Source: Roseibacterium elongatum DSM 19469 (lineage in GTDB: Bacteria; Pseudomonadota; Alphaproteobacteria; Rhodobacterales; Rhodobacteraceae). Taken from it: 64,000 nt of DNA. Positions 23,909 through 32,859 of the stretch are shown here, in pieces. The notes under the pieces were generated by a model, which saw only the letters and a list, made by a program, of their open reading frames with translations, was not told where the DNA came from and made no database searches. The stretch is taken from NCBI RefSeq assembly GCF_000590925.1, contig NZ_CP004372.1:911001-975000 (forward strand), written 5' to 3'. Both the position numbers and the translations under genes were made by a program. Positions within the stretch are counted from its first letter, which is position 1. Each line of letters begins with the position of its first letter.

Positions 23909-26854
23909 ATGGGATTCGCCGAGCTGAGCATCACCTCGAACTTCACCTTCCTCAGGGGCGGCTCGCACCCCGAGGAATACGCGCGGCGTGCCGCCCTGCT
24001 GGGGATCGAGGCCATCGCGATTGCCGATGAAAACTCGGTCGCGGGCGTGGTGCGGGCGTGGTCCGAACTGCGCAAGATCGAGGAAGAGATCGCCGATGCC
24101 AAATCCGCCCGCACCGACCCGATCGGCCCGCCCAAGCCCGCGCATCTGCCGGATCCGCCGCGCGCGCCCATCGACCATGTGCCGCGCCTGTTGCCCGCCG
24201 CCTGTCTGACACTGGCCGACGGGCTGCGCCTGACCGCCCTGCCCCGCGACCGCAGCGGCTGGGCCAGCCTGTGCCGCCTGCTGTCGGTGGGCAAACTGCG
24301 CGCGGAAAAGGGCGACTGCGTGCTGCATGTCGATGACCTGCTGGGGCAGGCGCGGGGGTTGGAGTTGCTGCTGCACGCGCCTGACCGCGCCACCCCCGAC
24401 TGGCAACGCCCGGCAGACCGATTGGTGCGCGCGCTCGGGCCACAGATGAGCCTGCTGATGGCGCCGCGCTATGACGGGCAGGATGCCGCGCGTTTCGACG
24501 CCGCCGCGCGACTGGCCGACCGGCTGGGCCTGCCCACCGTCGCCTCGGCCCGGCCCCTGATGCATCACGGATCGCGGCGGCGGCTGACCGATGTTCTGAC
24601 CTGCATCCGCGAGGGGCTGCGCGTCGAGGATCTGGGCACCGCCGCGCAGGCCAATGCCGAACAGCGCCTGCGCGGCGAGGCCGAGATGCGCCGGATCTTC
24701 GCCGGCCACGAGGACGCGGTTGCGCGCACGACGCAGATCGCCGCGCGCCTGCAATTCGACATCGCCAGCCTGCGCTACGAATACCCCTCGGAAATCGCCG
24801 ATGGCGAAACCGCCGCCCAACGCCTGACCCGACTGGCGCAGGAGGGGCTGGCCTGGCGCTATCCCCAAGGCATCCCCGAGCGTGCGCAAAAACAGCTACA
24901 ACACGAGCTGCGCCTGATCGCCAAGCTGAGTTACGAGCCCTATTTCCTGACCGTCCACGATATCGTCGCCTTCGCCCGGTCGCGCGGCATCCTGTGCCAG
25001 GGGCGCGGGTCGGCGGCCAATTCGATCACCTGCTACGCGCTTGGCGTGACCAGTGTCTCGCCCGAGATCGGGACCATGGTCTTCGAACGCTTCGTGTCCG
25101 AGGCGCGGAACGAGCCGCCCGATATCGACGTGGATTTCGAGCATGAGCGCCGCGAAGAGGTGATCCAGCACATCTATGAACGCTATGGCCGCCACCGCGC
25201 GGGCCTGTGCGCGACCGTCATCCACTATCGCGGCAAGCGTGCCGTGCGCGAGGTCGGCCGCGCCATGGGGCTGAGCGAGGATGTGCTGTCGGCGCTGTCC
25301 AGCCAGATCTGGGGGTCATGGTCGAAAACCGGCCCCGAGATGGACCGCATGCGCGAAATTGGCCTCGACCCCGACAGCCCGCGCCTGAAACAGACCATCC
25401 GCCTGATCGAGGAGATCATCGGCTTTCCCCGCCACCTGTCCCAGCATGTCGGCGGTTTCGTCATCACTGAAGGCCGCCTTGATGAACTGGTCCCCATCGA
25501 GAACGCCACGATGGAGGACCGCACCGTCATCTGCTGGGACAAGGATGACATCGACGCGCTCGGCATCCTCAAGGTCGATGTGCTGGCCCTTGGGATGCTG
25601 ACCTGCGTGCGCAAGGCCTTCGACCTGCTGGCGATGCATCATCAGGCCGATTACACGCTGGCGACCCTCCCGCCCGAGGACCCGGCGGTCTATGACATGC
25701 TGTGCCGCGCCGACAGTCTGGGCGTGTTCCAGGTGGAAAGCCGCGCGCAGATGAACTTCCTGCCCCGCATGCGCCCGCGCTGTTTCTACGACCTCGTGAT
25801 CCAGGTCGCGATCATCCGCCCCGGCCCCATTCAGGGCGACATGGTTCACCCCTTCATCCGCCGCCGCAACGGCGAGGAGGAGGTGAGCTTTCCCTCGGAC
25901 GCGTTGGGCCGCGTGCTGGGCAAGACGTTGGGCGTGCCGCTGTTCCAGGAACAGGCGATGCAGATCGCCATCACCGGCGCGGGATTCACGCCGGAAGAAG
26001 CCGACCGCCTGCGCCGCGCGCTCGCCACCTTCAAGAAGCATGGCAATGTCAGCGAATTTCGCACCCGGTTCCTGCGGGGCATGCGCGCCAATGGCTATGA
26101 CGACGAATTCGCCGAGCGGTGCTTTTCCCAGATCGAAGGCTTCGGCAGCTACGGCTTTCCCGAAAGCCACGCCGCCAGTTTCGCCCTGCTGGTCTATGCC
26201 AGCGCCTGGCTGAAACGGCATCACCCCGGCATCTTCGCCTGTGCCCTGCTCAACAGCCAGCCCATGGGCTTCTACGCCCCCGCCCAGATCGTGCGCGACG
26301 CCCGCGAACACGGGGTGGAGGTACGGCCCATCTGCGTGAATCGCAGCCACTGGGACAACATGATAGAGCGGACCGAGACAGGCGACTTGGCCCTACGGTT
26401 GGGGTTTCGGCAAATCAAGTCGATGCGCGAGGACGACGCCGATTGGCTGATCGCGGCGCGCGGCAACGGCTATACCTCGGTCGAGGATGTCTGGCGGCGC
26501 GCGGGCCTGGACGCGCGCAGCCTGACCATTCTGGCCGAGGCCGACGCCTTTGCCAGCCTGGGCCTGACCCGGCGCGCGGCGCTATGGGCGGCACGGGCCC
26601 TGACCCCCAAGCGTGAATTGCCCCTGTTCGCCGGCGATCTGGATGGCGAAGCGATCGTGGAGCCCGCCGCCCATCTGCCCCGCATGACGCAAGGCGAAGA
26701 GGTGGTCGAGGATTACGTGTCGATGCGCTTGACGCTGCGCGCGCATCCCGTGGCGCTGATCCGCCATCGCCTGAGCCCGCGCATCGATCGCCGCCTCCTG
26801 AAAGGCCCCGCTCAGATCGGGTTGTTGCCCAAAAGGCCCGATGCAACGCGATAG
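23909..26854 (+). CDS. dnaE2: Error-prone DNA polymerase DnaE2 (ImuC), C-terminally shortened
   Basis: DnaE2 is the alternative replicative-type polymerase used with ImuA and ImuB for damage-induced mutagenesis. The 981-residue product has the N-terminal PHP domain (FAELSITSNFTFLRGGSHPE), the catalytic acidic motif EPPDIDVDFEHERREEVI, GRGSAANSITCYALG and the fingers region. Family members are usually about 1,080-1,100 residues. This one stops about 35 residues after the conserved LRAHPVALIRH segment, so the C-terminal OB-fold region is missing and the ending is a non-conserved tail. The stop lies ten bases from the convergent iminopeptidase gene. No imuA or imuB is adjacent. A LexA-like site lies just upstream. 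Confidence 0.9.
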   Translation: MGFAELSITSNFTFLRGGSHPEEYARRAALLGIEAIAIADENSVAGVVRAWSELRKIEEEIADAKSARTDPIGPPKPAHLPDPPRAPIDHVPRLLPAACLTLADGLRLTALPRDRSGWASLCRLLSVGKLRAEKGDCVLHVDDLLGQARGLELLLHAPDRATPDWQRPADRLVRALGPQMSLLMAPRYDGQDAARFDAAARLADRLGLPTVASARPLMHHGSRRRLTDVLTCIREGLRVEDLGTAAQANAEQRLRGEAEMRRIFAGHEDAVARTTQIAARLQFDIASLRYEYPSEIADGETAAQRLTRLAQEGLAWRYPQGIPERAQKQLQHELRLIAKLSYEPYFLTVHDIVAFARSRGILCQGRGSAANSITCYALGVTSVSPEIGTMVFERFVSEARNEPPDIDVDFEHERREEVIQHIYERYGRHRAGLCATVIHYRGKRAVREVGRAMGLSEDVLSALSSQIWGSWSKTGPEMDRMREIGLDPDSPRLKQTIRLIEEIIGFPRHLSQHVGGFVITEGRLDELVPIENATMEDRTVICWDKDDIDALGILKVDVLALGMLTCVRKAFDLLAMHHQADYTLATLPPEDPAVYDMLCRADSLGVFQVESRAQMNFLPRMRPRCFYDLVIQVAIIRPGPIQGDMVHPFIRRRNGEEEVSFPSDALGRVLGKTLGVPLFQEQAMQIAITGAGFTPEEADRLRRALATFKKHGNVSEFRTRFLRGMRANGYDDEFAERCFSQIEGFGSYGFPESHAASFALLVYASAWLKRHHPGIFACALLNSQPMGFYAPAQIVRDAREHGVEVRPICVNRSHWDNMIERTETGDLALRLGFRQIKSMREDDADWLIAARGNGYTSVEDVWRRAGLDARSLTILAEADAFASLGLTRRAALWAARALTPKRELPLFAGDLDGEAIVEPAAHLPRMTQGEEVVEDYVSMRLTLRAHPVALIRHRLSPRIDRRLLKGPAQIGLLPKRPDATR

Positions 26855-26863
26855 GCGCGTGGC

Positions 26864-27855
26864 CTACAGCCCGAATTTGTCACGATTGTGCCCGACGCCC
26901 TTCATCACGCGCACCAGTTCCTCGCTGATGCCGCCCTCGCTCAGGGCGTGCCCGGCATTGCGGATCATGTGCAGCCGCCCCAAGGACCATCCGGCCGCCA
27001 GGCGATGCGCCGAAAGCGGCGGGCAAATCATGTCATAGCGGCCCTGCACGATGGTGCCGGGGATATGCGCGATGCGGTGCAGATCGCGCAGGATCTGACC
27101 GTCTTCCTCGAGAAAACCTTTATTCAGGAAATAGTGGTTTTCCAGCCGCGCAAAGGCCCGTGCGTAATCCGCAGGGCTTTCGCCGACCATACCGTCGCTA
27201 TCCATCGAGGCCAGAGCATTCTCCCACGCCGCCCAGGCCCGGGCATAGCGCGTCTCGACCATCAGATCCCCGGAAAACAGCCGCCGATTGTAGGCCGCGA
27301 TCAGATCGCCGCGCTCGTCCTCGGGGATGGGGGCGACGAATCGGGCCCACTGATCCGGCCAGAATTGCCCGGCACCGCCGCCGTAGAACCAATCCAGCTC
27401 GCGCTGCATCGACAGGAACACCCCGCGCAGGGCCAGGTAGCCCACCGCCTCGGGATGCGCTTCGGCATAGACAAGGGCCAGCGTGGCCCCCCAGCTGCCC
27501 CCGAACACGGCCCATCGGTCGATGCCCAGCGTATTCCGAATCCGCTCGATATCGGCGACCAGATGCCATGTGGTGTTGTCGTTGACGCCCGCATGGGGGC
27601 GCGATCGGCCACATCCGCGCTGATCGAACAGGATGATGCGCCAATCCTTGGGGTCGAAATAGCGCCGCATGGCCGGACTGCCACCCCGCCCCCCGGCCCG
27701 CCATGCAGCACGACAACAGGCGCCCCCTTGGGGTTGCCGCATTGTTCGACATAGATGTGATGCCCCCCGCCGACCTCCAGCATACGCTGGTCGAACGGGT
27801 CGATCGGCGGGAAAAGATGGGCGGCTGCGCGCTTTTGGCCAGAGAACTTGTCCAT
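26864..27855 (-). pseudogene. pip: Proline iminopeptidase with an internal frameshift
   Basis: An alpha/beta-hydrolase peptidase (S33) that releases N-terminal proline. The frame from ATG 27855 encodes the normal start (MDKFSGQKRAAAHLFPP, GGGHHIYVEQCGNPKG, then the oxyanion segment LHGGPGGG) but then loses the family. The remainder is intact in another frame: AMRRYFDPKDWRIILFDQRG, the nucleophile elbow FGGSWGATLA, Asp in QGRYDMICP and His in NAGHALSEGG. The break is in a G/C-run between about 27679 and 27700, equivalent to two extra bases or one missing base. It is either a recent inactivating mutation or a homopolymer sequencing error. If repaired, the protein would be about 330 residues. 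Nothing shows which explanation is right. Confidence 0.85.
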
Positions 27856-27921
27856 GGGCTTCCTATATAGACCCTGCAGACACAGGCACCACCAAACTCG
27901 CACCAAGCCGGGGGGATGTCC

Positions 27922-28677
27922 ATGAACACAACAACTCAAATCGTCGATACGGTCGAACCTGCCGAAATCGCCAAGTTCGAGGCCATGGCCGCCGAATGGT
28001 GGGACCCCCATGGCAAGTTCAAGCCGCTGCACGAGATGAACCCGGTCCGTCTGGATTACATCACGATGCAGATCGCCGCCGAGTTCGGGCGCGACCTGAC
28101 CGCCGAGACCCCGTTCGAAGGGCTGCGTCTGCTGGATATCGGCTGTGGCGGCGGGCTTTTGTCGGAACCGATGGCGCGGCTTGGGGCCACCGTGGTCGGG
28201 GCCGACGCGGCCGAGCGCAACATCCCCGTTGCGCGCATCCATGCCGAACAGTCGGGCCTGAACATCGACTATCGCCACACCACGGCCGAGGCGCTGGCAG
28301 CGGCGGAAGAGCAATTCGACGTGGTGCTGAACATGGAAGTGGTCGAACATGTCGCTGACCCGCTGGCCTACCTGACGGCCTGTCGCCAGCTTCTGAAGCC
28401 CGGCGGGCTGATGGTGTGCTCGACGCTCAACCGCAACCCCAAAAGCTTTGCCCTGGCCATCGTCGGGGCCGAATATGTCATGCGCTGGCTGCCAAAGGGC
28501 ACGCATGAATGGTCGAAATTCATCACGCCCGACGAGTTGTATGACCTGATCCGCAACGCGGGCCTCGACCCGGTGGACCGCAAGGGGTTTGTCTTCAACC
28601 CGATCGCCTGGCGCTGGTCGATCTCGGACAGGGACCTGTCCGTCAACTACGTCACGGCCTCGACAAAACCCGCTTAA
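27922..28677 (+). CDS. ubiG: 3-demethylubiquinone-9 / polyprenyl-dihydroxyphenol O-methyltransferase UbiG
   Basis: UbiG carries out both O-methylation steps of ubiquinone synthesis. The roughly 250-residue product has the family opening [23 protein letters not shown] motif [20 protein letters not shown] near residues 73-91, the acidic residue in VVGADAAE, the EVVEHV motif and the C-terminal [11 protein letters not shown]. The start at ATG 27922 is preferred because GGGGG lies six bases upstream; an ATG two codons earlier (27916) is also in frame. It is divergent from the frameshifted iminopeptidase and overlaps the convergent MarR gene by four bases. Confidence 0.95.
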   Translation: MNTTTQIVDTVEPAEIAKFEAMAAEWWDPHGKFKPLHEMNPVRLDYITMQIAAEFGRDLTAETPFEGLRLLDIGCGGGLLSEPMARLGATVVGADAAERNIPVARIHAEQSGLNIDYRHTTAEALAAAEEQFDVVLNMEVVEHVADPLAYLTACRQLLKPGGLMVCSTLNRNPKSFALAIVGAEYVMRWLPKGTHEWSKFITPDELYDLIRNAGLDPVDRKGFVFNPIAWRWSISDRDLSVNYVTASTKPA

Positions 28678-29123
28678 ACGCCTTCGTCATCCTCAAGGCG
28701 CAGGCGCAACTCCCGGATCACCGGCAGCGCCTGTCGCACGCGGTCGGCGCCGATTTCGCGCACGGTCTCGGCCAGAATTGGCGCGATGGCGTCAATGGCC
28801 GCCTCTCGGGCGCGCAGGCCCGATGTGCTGATGGCGACCATCTTGCGTCGCGCGTCGTCCCAATCGGGGCGGATATGGATGTGACCAGCCCATTCCAGAC
28901 GATTCAAGGTGTTGGTCATCGCGCCGCGGGTGACATGGAACACCCGCGCCAGTTGCGCCGGCGATTTCTCTTCGCTGGATCGCGCCAGGTGGTTGAGCAC
29001 CGAGAAATGGCTCAACTCCATGCCTTTGGGCAGCGCGCGCGACAAACGGTTGCGCGCCAACTGGTCGGCCATGAACATTTCGCTGAACAGGGCGACAGAC
29101 AGCGGATCATCGGAATTGGACAT
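28674..29123 (-). CDS. MarR-family transcriptional regulator
   Basis: A 149-residue winged-helix repressor-type protein. The recognition region is at about residues 50-90 ([20 protein letters not shown], then [20 protein letters not shown]), followed by the wing [16 protein letters not shown], as in MarR proteins. Target and ligand are unknown. Members usually bind a palindrome at their own promoter; the 56-bp gap to grxC (upstream, same strand) shows no obvious one. It converges on ubiG with a four-base overlap. Confidence 0.88.
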   Translation of the reverse strand: MSNSDDPLSVALFSEMFMADQLARNRLSRALPKGMELSHFSVLNHLARSSEEKSPAQLARVFHVTRGAMTNTLNRLEWAGHIHIRPDWDDARRKMVAISTSGLRAREAAIDAIAPILAETVREIGADRVRQALPVIRELRLRLEDDEGV

Positions 29124-29179
29124 GGCACATGTTCAACGGTTCACGGTCCATCGCGCAAGGGACGCGTGGTCGCGTCAGG

Positions 29180-29440
29180 TCAGCCCCCGGCGATGATCGG
29201 GTCCAGTTTTCCGTCCCGTTCCAGCGCGGCCATATCGTCATATCCGCCGATATGATGCGCCCCGACGAAGATCTGCGGCACCGTGTGACGCCCATTGGCG
29301 CGCTGCAGCATCTCGGTCCGCTTGGACGGGTCCTGCATCACGTCATATTCCACAAAGCTGAGGCCCTTGCTCTGTAACATCCGCTTGGCGGCATGGCAAA
29401 AGCCGCAAAAGGGCGATGTGTAGATCTCGATGGTCGACAT
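29180..29440 (-). CDS. grxC: Glutaredoxin 3
   Basis: An 86-residue cytoplasmic thiol-disulfide oxidoreductase reduced by glutathione. The dithiol active site is CGFC at residues 12-15, in IYTSPFCGFCHAAKRML. The cis-proline loop is HTVPQIFVG and the glutathione-binding end is IGGYDDMAAL. Length and motifs match bacterial Grx3. It follows comF on the same strand after 35 bp and is probably cotranscribed with it. Confidence 0.95.
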   Translation of the reverse strand: MSTIEIYTSPFCGFCHAAKRMLQSKGLSFVEYDVMQDPSKRTEMLQRANGRHTVPQIFVGAHHIGGYDDMAALERDGKLDPIIAGG

Positions 29441-29475
29441 GCCGCGCTATCCTTTTCGCTCGTCACCGGGGCAAC

Positions 29476-30201
29476 CTAGGCATCTCGCGACACGCGGGCC
29501 AGAGCGATCACGCCAATTTCTTTGGCGCCGGCCATGCGGCAGGCCTCGGTCGCGGCGGCAAAGGTCGCGCCAGAGGTCATAACATCATCGACCAGGACGA
29601 TATCGCGCCCTTTCAAACAGTCGCCATGGCGCGGATGTGGCCGAATCGCATCCGTGAGGTTGCGAAACCGCGCCTCGCGGTCGCGTCCGTCCTGTGACGG
29701 CGTGGCGCGCACGCGCAGCAGGGCCTGCGGGGCGACCTCGACACCCGCTTCGCGCCCGAAAGCCTGGGCCAGCAGGGCCGACTGGTTGTAGCGCCGCTGC
29801 GCCAACCGCCGCCAATGCAGGGGTATCGGCACCAGTAGCGGCGCCCCCCGCACCAGATCCGCCCCCACCCTCGCCAACCACGGGCCAGAGGCCCGCGCAA
29901 TCTCGGCCCGGTCGCCATGCTTGAGGCCAAGCACCAGCCTGCGCCCGACCCCGCCATAGCCCATCACCGCACGCCCGGCCGACCATGGGCGCGCGATCTG
30001 ATGGCATTCCTCGCAGATCAGTGCCTCGTCATCGGCGGCCTGCCCCGGCAACGCAACGCCGCACAGGTCACAGGAGGCGCCCAGAATGAACGGTGTGTCG
30101 GCCCAGCAGGATCCGCAAATGGCGAAATCGCTTTCCACCCGCGCGCCGCAATTCAGGCATTCCGGCGGAAACACCGCATGGAGCATAGTTTGCAATCTCA
30201 A
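29476..30201 (-). CDS. comF: ComF-family amidophosphoribosyltransferase-like protein
   Basis: A 241-residue protein with an N-terminal double zinc ribbon (CLNCG, CGSC, CDLCG, CEEC within residues 15-66) and a C-terminal phosphoribosyltransferase-like fold with the PRPP loop IVLVDDVMTSGATFAAA near residues 200-217. ComF is needed for DNA uptake in naturally competent bacteria and, in Rhodobacterales, for receipt of gene transfer agent DNA; its biochemical role is not settled. The start is likely TTG 30201, which has AGGGGG upstream; ATG 30186 is the alternative. It is divergent from the methyltransferase gene across 46 bp. Confidence 0.9.
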   Translation of the reverse strand: MRLQTMLHAVFPPECLNCGARVESDFAICGSCWADTPFILGASCDLCGVALPGQAADDEALICEECHQIARPWSAGRAVMGYGGVGRRLVLGLKHGDRAEIARASGPWLARVGADLVRGAPLLVPIPLHWRRLAQRRYNQSALLAQAFGREAGVEVAPQALLRVRATPSQDGRDREARFRNLTDAIRPHPRHGDCLKGRDIVLVDDVMTSGATFAAATEACRMAGAKEIGVIALARVSRDA

Positions 30202-30247
30202 CTTCGCCCCCTAAGTTGCGTCGGGTCACGGAACAGGACAGACCTCG

Positions 30248-31105
30248 ATGACCCGCCCCGACCAACAGCCCCGCCTGGTGGATGCCGGCGCGCTTGCGCA
30301 GCGCCGCGCCCGCGCGCGGTTGGACCGGGCCGGGTTCCTGCACGACGAGGCGATGGTCGAGATCGAGGAAAGGCTCATCGACGTTAACAGAAGGTTTACG
30401 TCGCCTGCGATCGTCACGCCATTCGCGGCGAAATGGACCGGTTTTCTGCCGAAGGCCCGCCTTGTCGCCGATGACGAGCTGCTCGATCTGCAACCGGGCG
30501 CGCATGATCTTGTGATCCATGCGATGGGTCTGCATTGGGCGAACGACCCCGTCGGACAGATCGTGCAATGCCGCCGTGCCTTGAAACCCGACGGGCTTTT
30601 CCTGGCCGTCTGTTTCGGCGGCGAGACGTTGATCGAATTGCGCCAGACACTGGCCGAGGCCGAAATCGCGACCCTTGGCGGGTTGTCGCCCCGCGTGGCC
30701 CCCATGGCCGAGATCCGCGACATGGGGTCGCTGCTGCAGCGGGCGGGCCTGGCCCTGCCGGTGGCAGACCGCGTCAAACGCACGGTCCACTATTCGGATG
30801 CGTTCGCGCTGATGCGCGATCTGCGTGACATGGGCGAGGGCAACGCCCTGTCCGATCGGCACCGCAGCCCGGTGCCCAGAACGGTTTTCGCCCAGATGGC
30901 CGCGCTCTATGCGGACCGGTTCGGCACGCCCGACGGGCGTGTGGCCGCCACGTTCGATCTGGCGTTCCTGACCGGCTGGGCGCCGCATGACAGCCAACAG
31001 AAACCATTGCGGCCCGGCGCGGCCCGACATCGCCTCGCCGACGCGCTGAACACGACAGAGTTTGACGAAACCGCCATTCCGGCCCTACACGGACCCGATG
31101 AGTGA
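30248..31105 (+). CDS. SAM-methyltransferase-like protein, BioC/NDUFAF5 type, weak motif I
   Basis: A 285-residue protein resembling the bacterial relatives of NDUFAF5 (RRARARLDRAGFLHDEAMVEIEERL at the front; DDELLDLQPGAHDLVIHAMGLHWANDPVG and CRRALKPDGLFLAVCFGGETLIELR in the middle). In the related methyltransferases a glycine-rich motif I binds SAM just after the N-terminal helix. Here that place reads FTSPAIVTPFAAKWTGF with no GxGxG pattern, so SAM binding is doubtful. NDUFAF5 hydroxylates an arginine in a Complex I subunit; that role here is a guess. It lies between comF and hemH, both common neighbours of this family in Rhodobacterales. Confidence 0.8.
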   Translation: MTRPDQQPRLVDAGALAQRRARARLDRAGFLHDEAMVEIEERLIDVNRRFTSPAIVTPFAAKWTGFLPKARLVADDELLDLQPGAHDLVIHAMGLHWANDPVGQIVQCRRALKPDGLFLAVCFGGETLIELRQTLAEAEIATLGGLSPRVAPMAEIRDMGSLLQRAGLALPVADRVKRTVHYSDAFALMRDLRDMGEGNALSDRHRSPVPRTVFAQMAALYADRFGTPDGRVAATFDLAFLTGWAPHDSQQKPLRPGAARHRLADALNTTEFDETAIPALHGPDE

Positions 31106-31117
31106 GGCTTGCCACAG

Positions 31118-32191
31118 ATGAACATGATGCAGCAGATGCCCAAGACGAAAACGCCGACGACCCATGCCCCTGCCGACCACCCCAAGGTGACCTTCGGCAA
31201 GGTCGGGATTCTGCTCGCCAATCTCGGCACGCCGGACAACTACGATTACTGGTCGATGCGCCGGTATCTGAACGAATTCCTCTCGGACAAGCGGGTGATC
31301 GATTACAGCCCGTGGATCTGGCAGCCGCTGCTGCAACTGATCATCCTGACCAAACGGCCGTTCAGCTCGGGCGCGGCCTACAAGTCGATCTGGAACGAAG
31401 AGGCGGGGGAAAGCCCGCTGATGACGATCACCAAGGATCAGACGGCGAAGATGAAGGCGCTGATGCACGCGCGCTATGGCGACGACGTCATCGTCGATTT
31501 CTGCATGCGCTACGGCAACCCCTCGACCAAGTCGAAGGTCGATGAACTGGTGGCCCAAGGATGCACCAAGATCCTGTTTTTCCCGCTATATCCGCAATAT
31601 GCCGGCGCAACCTCGGCCACGGCCTGTGACGAGTTCTTCCGCGCGCTGCAGAACATCAAGTGGCAGCCCATCGCCCGGACGGTCGAACCGTATTTCGAAA
31701 ACCCGCACTATATCGACGCCTTGGCGCAGTCGATCGAGCGTGCCTATGGCGAATTGGACAAGCGCCCGGACATTCTGGTGTGTTCCTATCATGGCGTGCC
31801 GCGGCGCTACCTGATGGAGGGTGACCCCTATCACTGCCAGTGCCAGAAGACGACACGTTTGCTCAAGGAACGTCTTGGCTGGGACGACACCGATATCACC
31901 ACGACTTTCCAGTCGCGCTTCGGTCCCGAGGAGTGGCTGAAACCCTACACGGTGGACGAGGTCGCGCGCCTTGCCGAAGAAGAGGGCAAGAAGAGTATCG
32001 CCGTCTGCGCGCCCGCATTCTCGGCCGATTGCATCGAGACGCTGGAAGAGATCAACGAAGAGATCAAGGAAAGCTTCGAAGAGGCCGGCGGTGAAGACTT
32101 CACCTATATCCCGTGCCTGAACGACGACGACGCGCATATGAAAGCGCTCGCCGCCGTTGTCGAAGAAAACCTGAAGGGCTGGCTTGAGTGA
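31118..32191 (+). CDS. hemH: Ferrochelatase
   Basis: The last enzyme of haem synthesis, inserting Fe2+ into protoporphyrin IX. The 357-residue product has the N-terminal KVGILLANLGTPDNYDYWSM, the central FFPLYPQYAGATSAT, the catalytic His in CSYHGVPRRYL and the C-terminal acidic cluster in CAPAFSADCIETLEEI. An N-terminal extension of about 25 residues, Met/Lys/Thr-rich, precedes the conserved core. The ATG at 31118 is preferred over a TTG three codons upstream because GAGG precedes it. It lies 12 bases after the methyltransferase-like gene and ends directly against the stop of the convergent 46-residue gene. Confidence 0.95.
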   Translation: MNMMQQMPKTKTPTTHAPADHPKVTFGKVGILLANLGTPDNYDYWSMRRYLNEFLSDKRVIDYSPWIWQPLLQLIILTKRPFSSGAAYKSIWNEEAGESPLMTITKDQTAKMKALMHARYGDDVIVDFCMRYGNPSTKSKVDELVAQGCTKILFFPLYPQYAGATSATACDEFFRALQNIKWQPIARTVEPYFENPHYIDALAQSIERAYGELDKRPDILVCSYHGVPRRYLMEGDPYHCQCQKTTRLLKERLGWDDTDITTTFQSRFGPEEWLKPYTVDEVARLAEEEGKKSIAVCAPAFSADCIETLEEINEEIKESFEEAGGEDFTYIPCLNDDDAHMKALAAVVEENLKGWLE

Positions 32192-32332
32192 TCAGGCCGC
32201 CGCGCGCGACCTGACCGGGCGGCCGCTATAGAGCCGGTCGCCGACCCTGACCTGAACAAACCCGTTGCTCAGTTGCTTGACGAAGGCGCCCTGAATCGAA
32301 ACGCAGCTTCCGATCGTGATTGTCGTCAACAC
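32192..32332 (-). CDS. Small protein of 46 residues, unknown function
   Basis: A short frame with protein-like composition: VLTTITIGSCVSIQGAF near the start, then SNGFVQVRVGDRLYSGRPV and a basic RSRAAA end. The pattern of alternating hydrophobic residues suggests a small beta-barrel-like fold. The GTG start at 32332 has GGGGGAT a few bases upstream. The stop abuts the hemH stop with no gap. I recall similar mini-proteins in this position in related genomes but cannot verify this. About 128 bp upstream separate it from mutT and hold an AT-rich stretch suitable for a promoter. Confidence 0.5.
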   Translation of the reverse strand: MLTTITIGSCVSIQGAFVKQLSNGFVQVRVGDRLYSGRPVRSRAAA

Positions 32333-32460
32333 AGCCTATCCCCCATATGACTGGGCTTCGACTTTAGGCGACAGAATTAAAAAAGCACTGACAAATTGTT
32401 CGCAAAGGGGAAACAAGCGCTCAAAATGCGGGCAATCGGCAAAAATCCGCAGGTGTTGCG

Positions 32461-32859
32461 TCAAAGCCAATCCCGCAACAGTGGGATCAGCGGGATATCG
32501 GCCGGCGGCATCGGGTAATTACGCAGCTCGCCCGCACGCGCCCAGGCCAGCGTCTGCCCCTCTTGCGCCTGCGGAACGCCGCGCCATTTGCGGCACGCGA
32601 ACAGCGGCATGAGCAGGTGGAAATCCTCGTAGCTGTGGCTGGCAAAGGTCATCGGTGCAAGGCAACTGTCCCAAGTCTCGATGCCCAGCTCTTCGTGCAG
32701 TTCGCGCACCAGGGCATGTTCGGGCGTCTCACCGGGTTCGACCTTGCCGCCCGGAAACTCCCACATCCCGGCCATCGACTTGCCTTCGGGCCGTTGCGCC
32801 AACAGAACGCGCCCGTCCGCGTCGATCAGCGCCACCGCGGAAACCAGAACCACCTTCAC
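32461..32859 (-). CDS. mutT: (Deoxy)nucleoside triphosphate pyrophosphohydrolase, MutT-like
   Basis: A 132-residue Nudix hydrolase expected to remove 8-oxo-dGTP from the nucleotide pool and so limit mutation. The Nudix box is GGKVEPGETPEHALVRELHE plus ELGI, residues about 38-61. Flanking MutT-type segments are VLLAQRPEGKSMAGMWEFPGG and the C-terminal PMPPADIPLIPLLRDWL. Its start overlaps the argJ stop by four bases, so the two are coupled in the ppi-argJ-mutT run. Confidence 0.93.
   Translation of the reverse strand: MKVVLVSAVALIDADGRVLLAQRPEGKSMAGMWEFPGGKVEPGETPEHALVRELHEELGIETWDSCLAPMTFASHSYEDFHLLMPLFACRKWRGVPQAQEGQTLAWARAGELRNYPMPPADIPLIPLLRDWL

Noticed and set aside
29125..29145. GTTC-AACG-GTTC near the MarR start, considered as a second LexA box
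   Set aside because: The spacing is four bases, not the seven required for the alphaproteobacterial box.
30380..30397. CtrA-like TTAA-N7-TTTA
   Set aside because: It lies inside the coding sequence of the methyltransferase-like gene and is not near any start.
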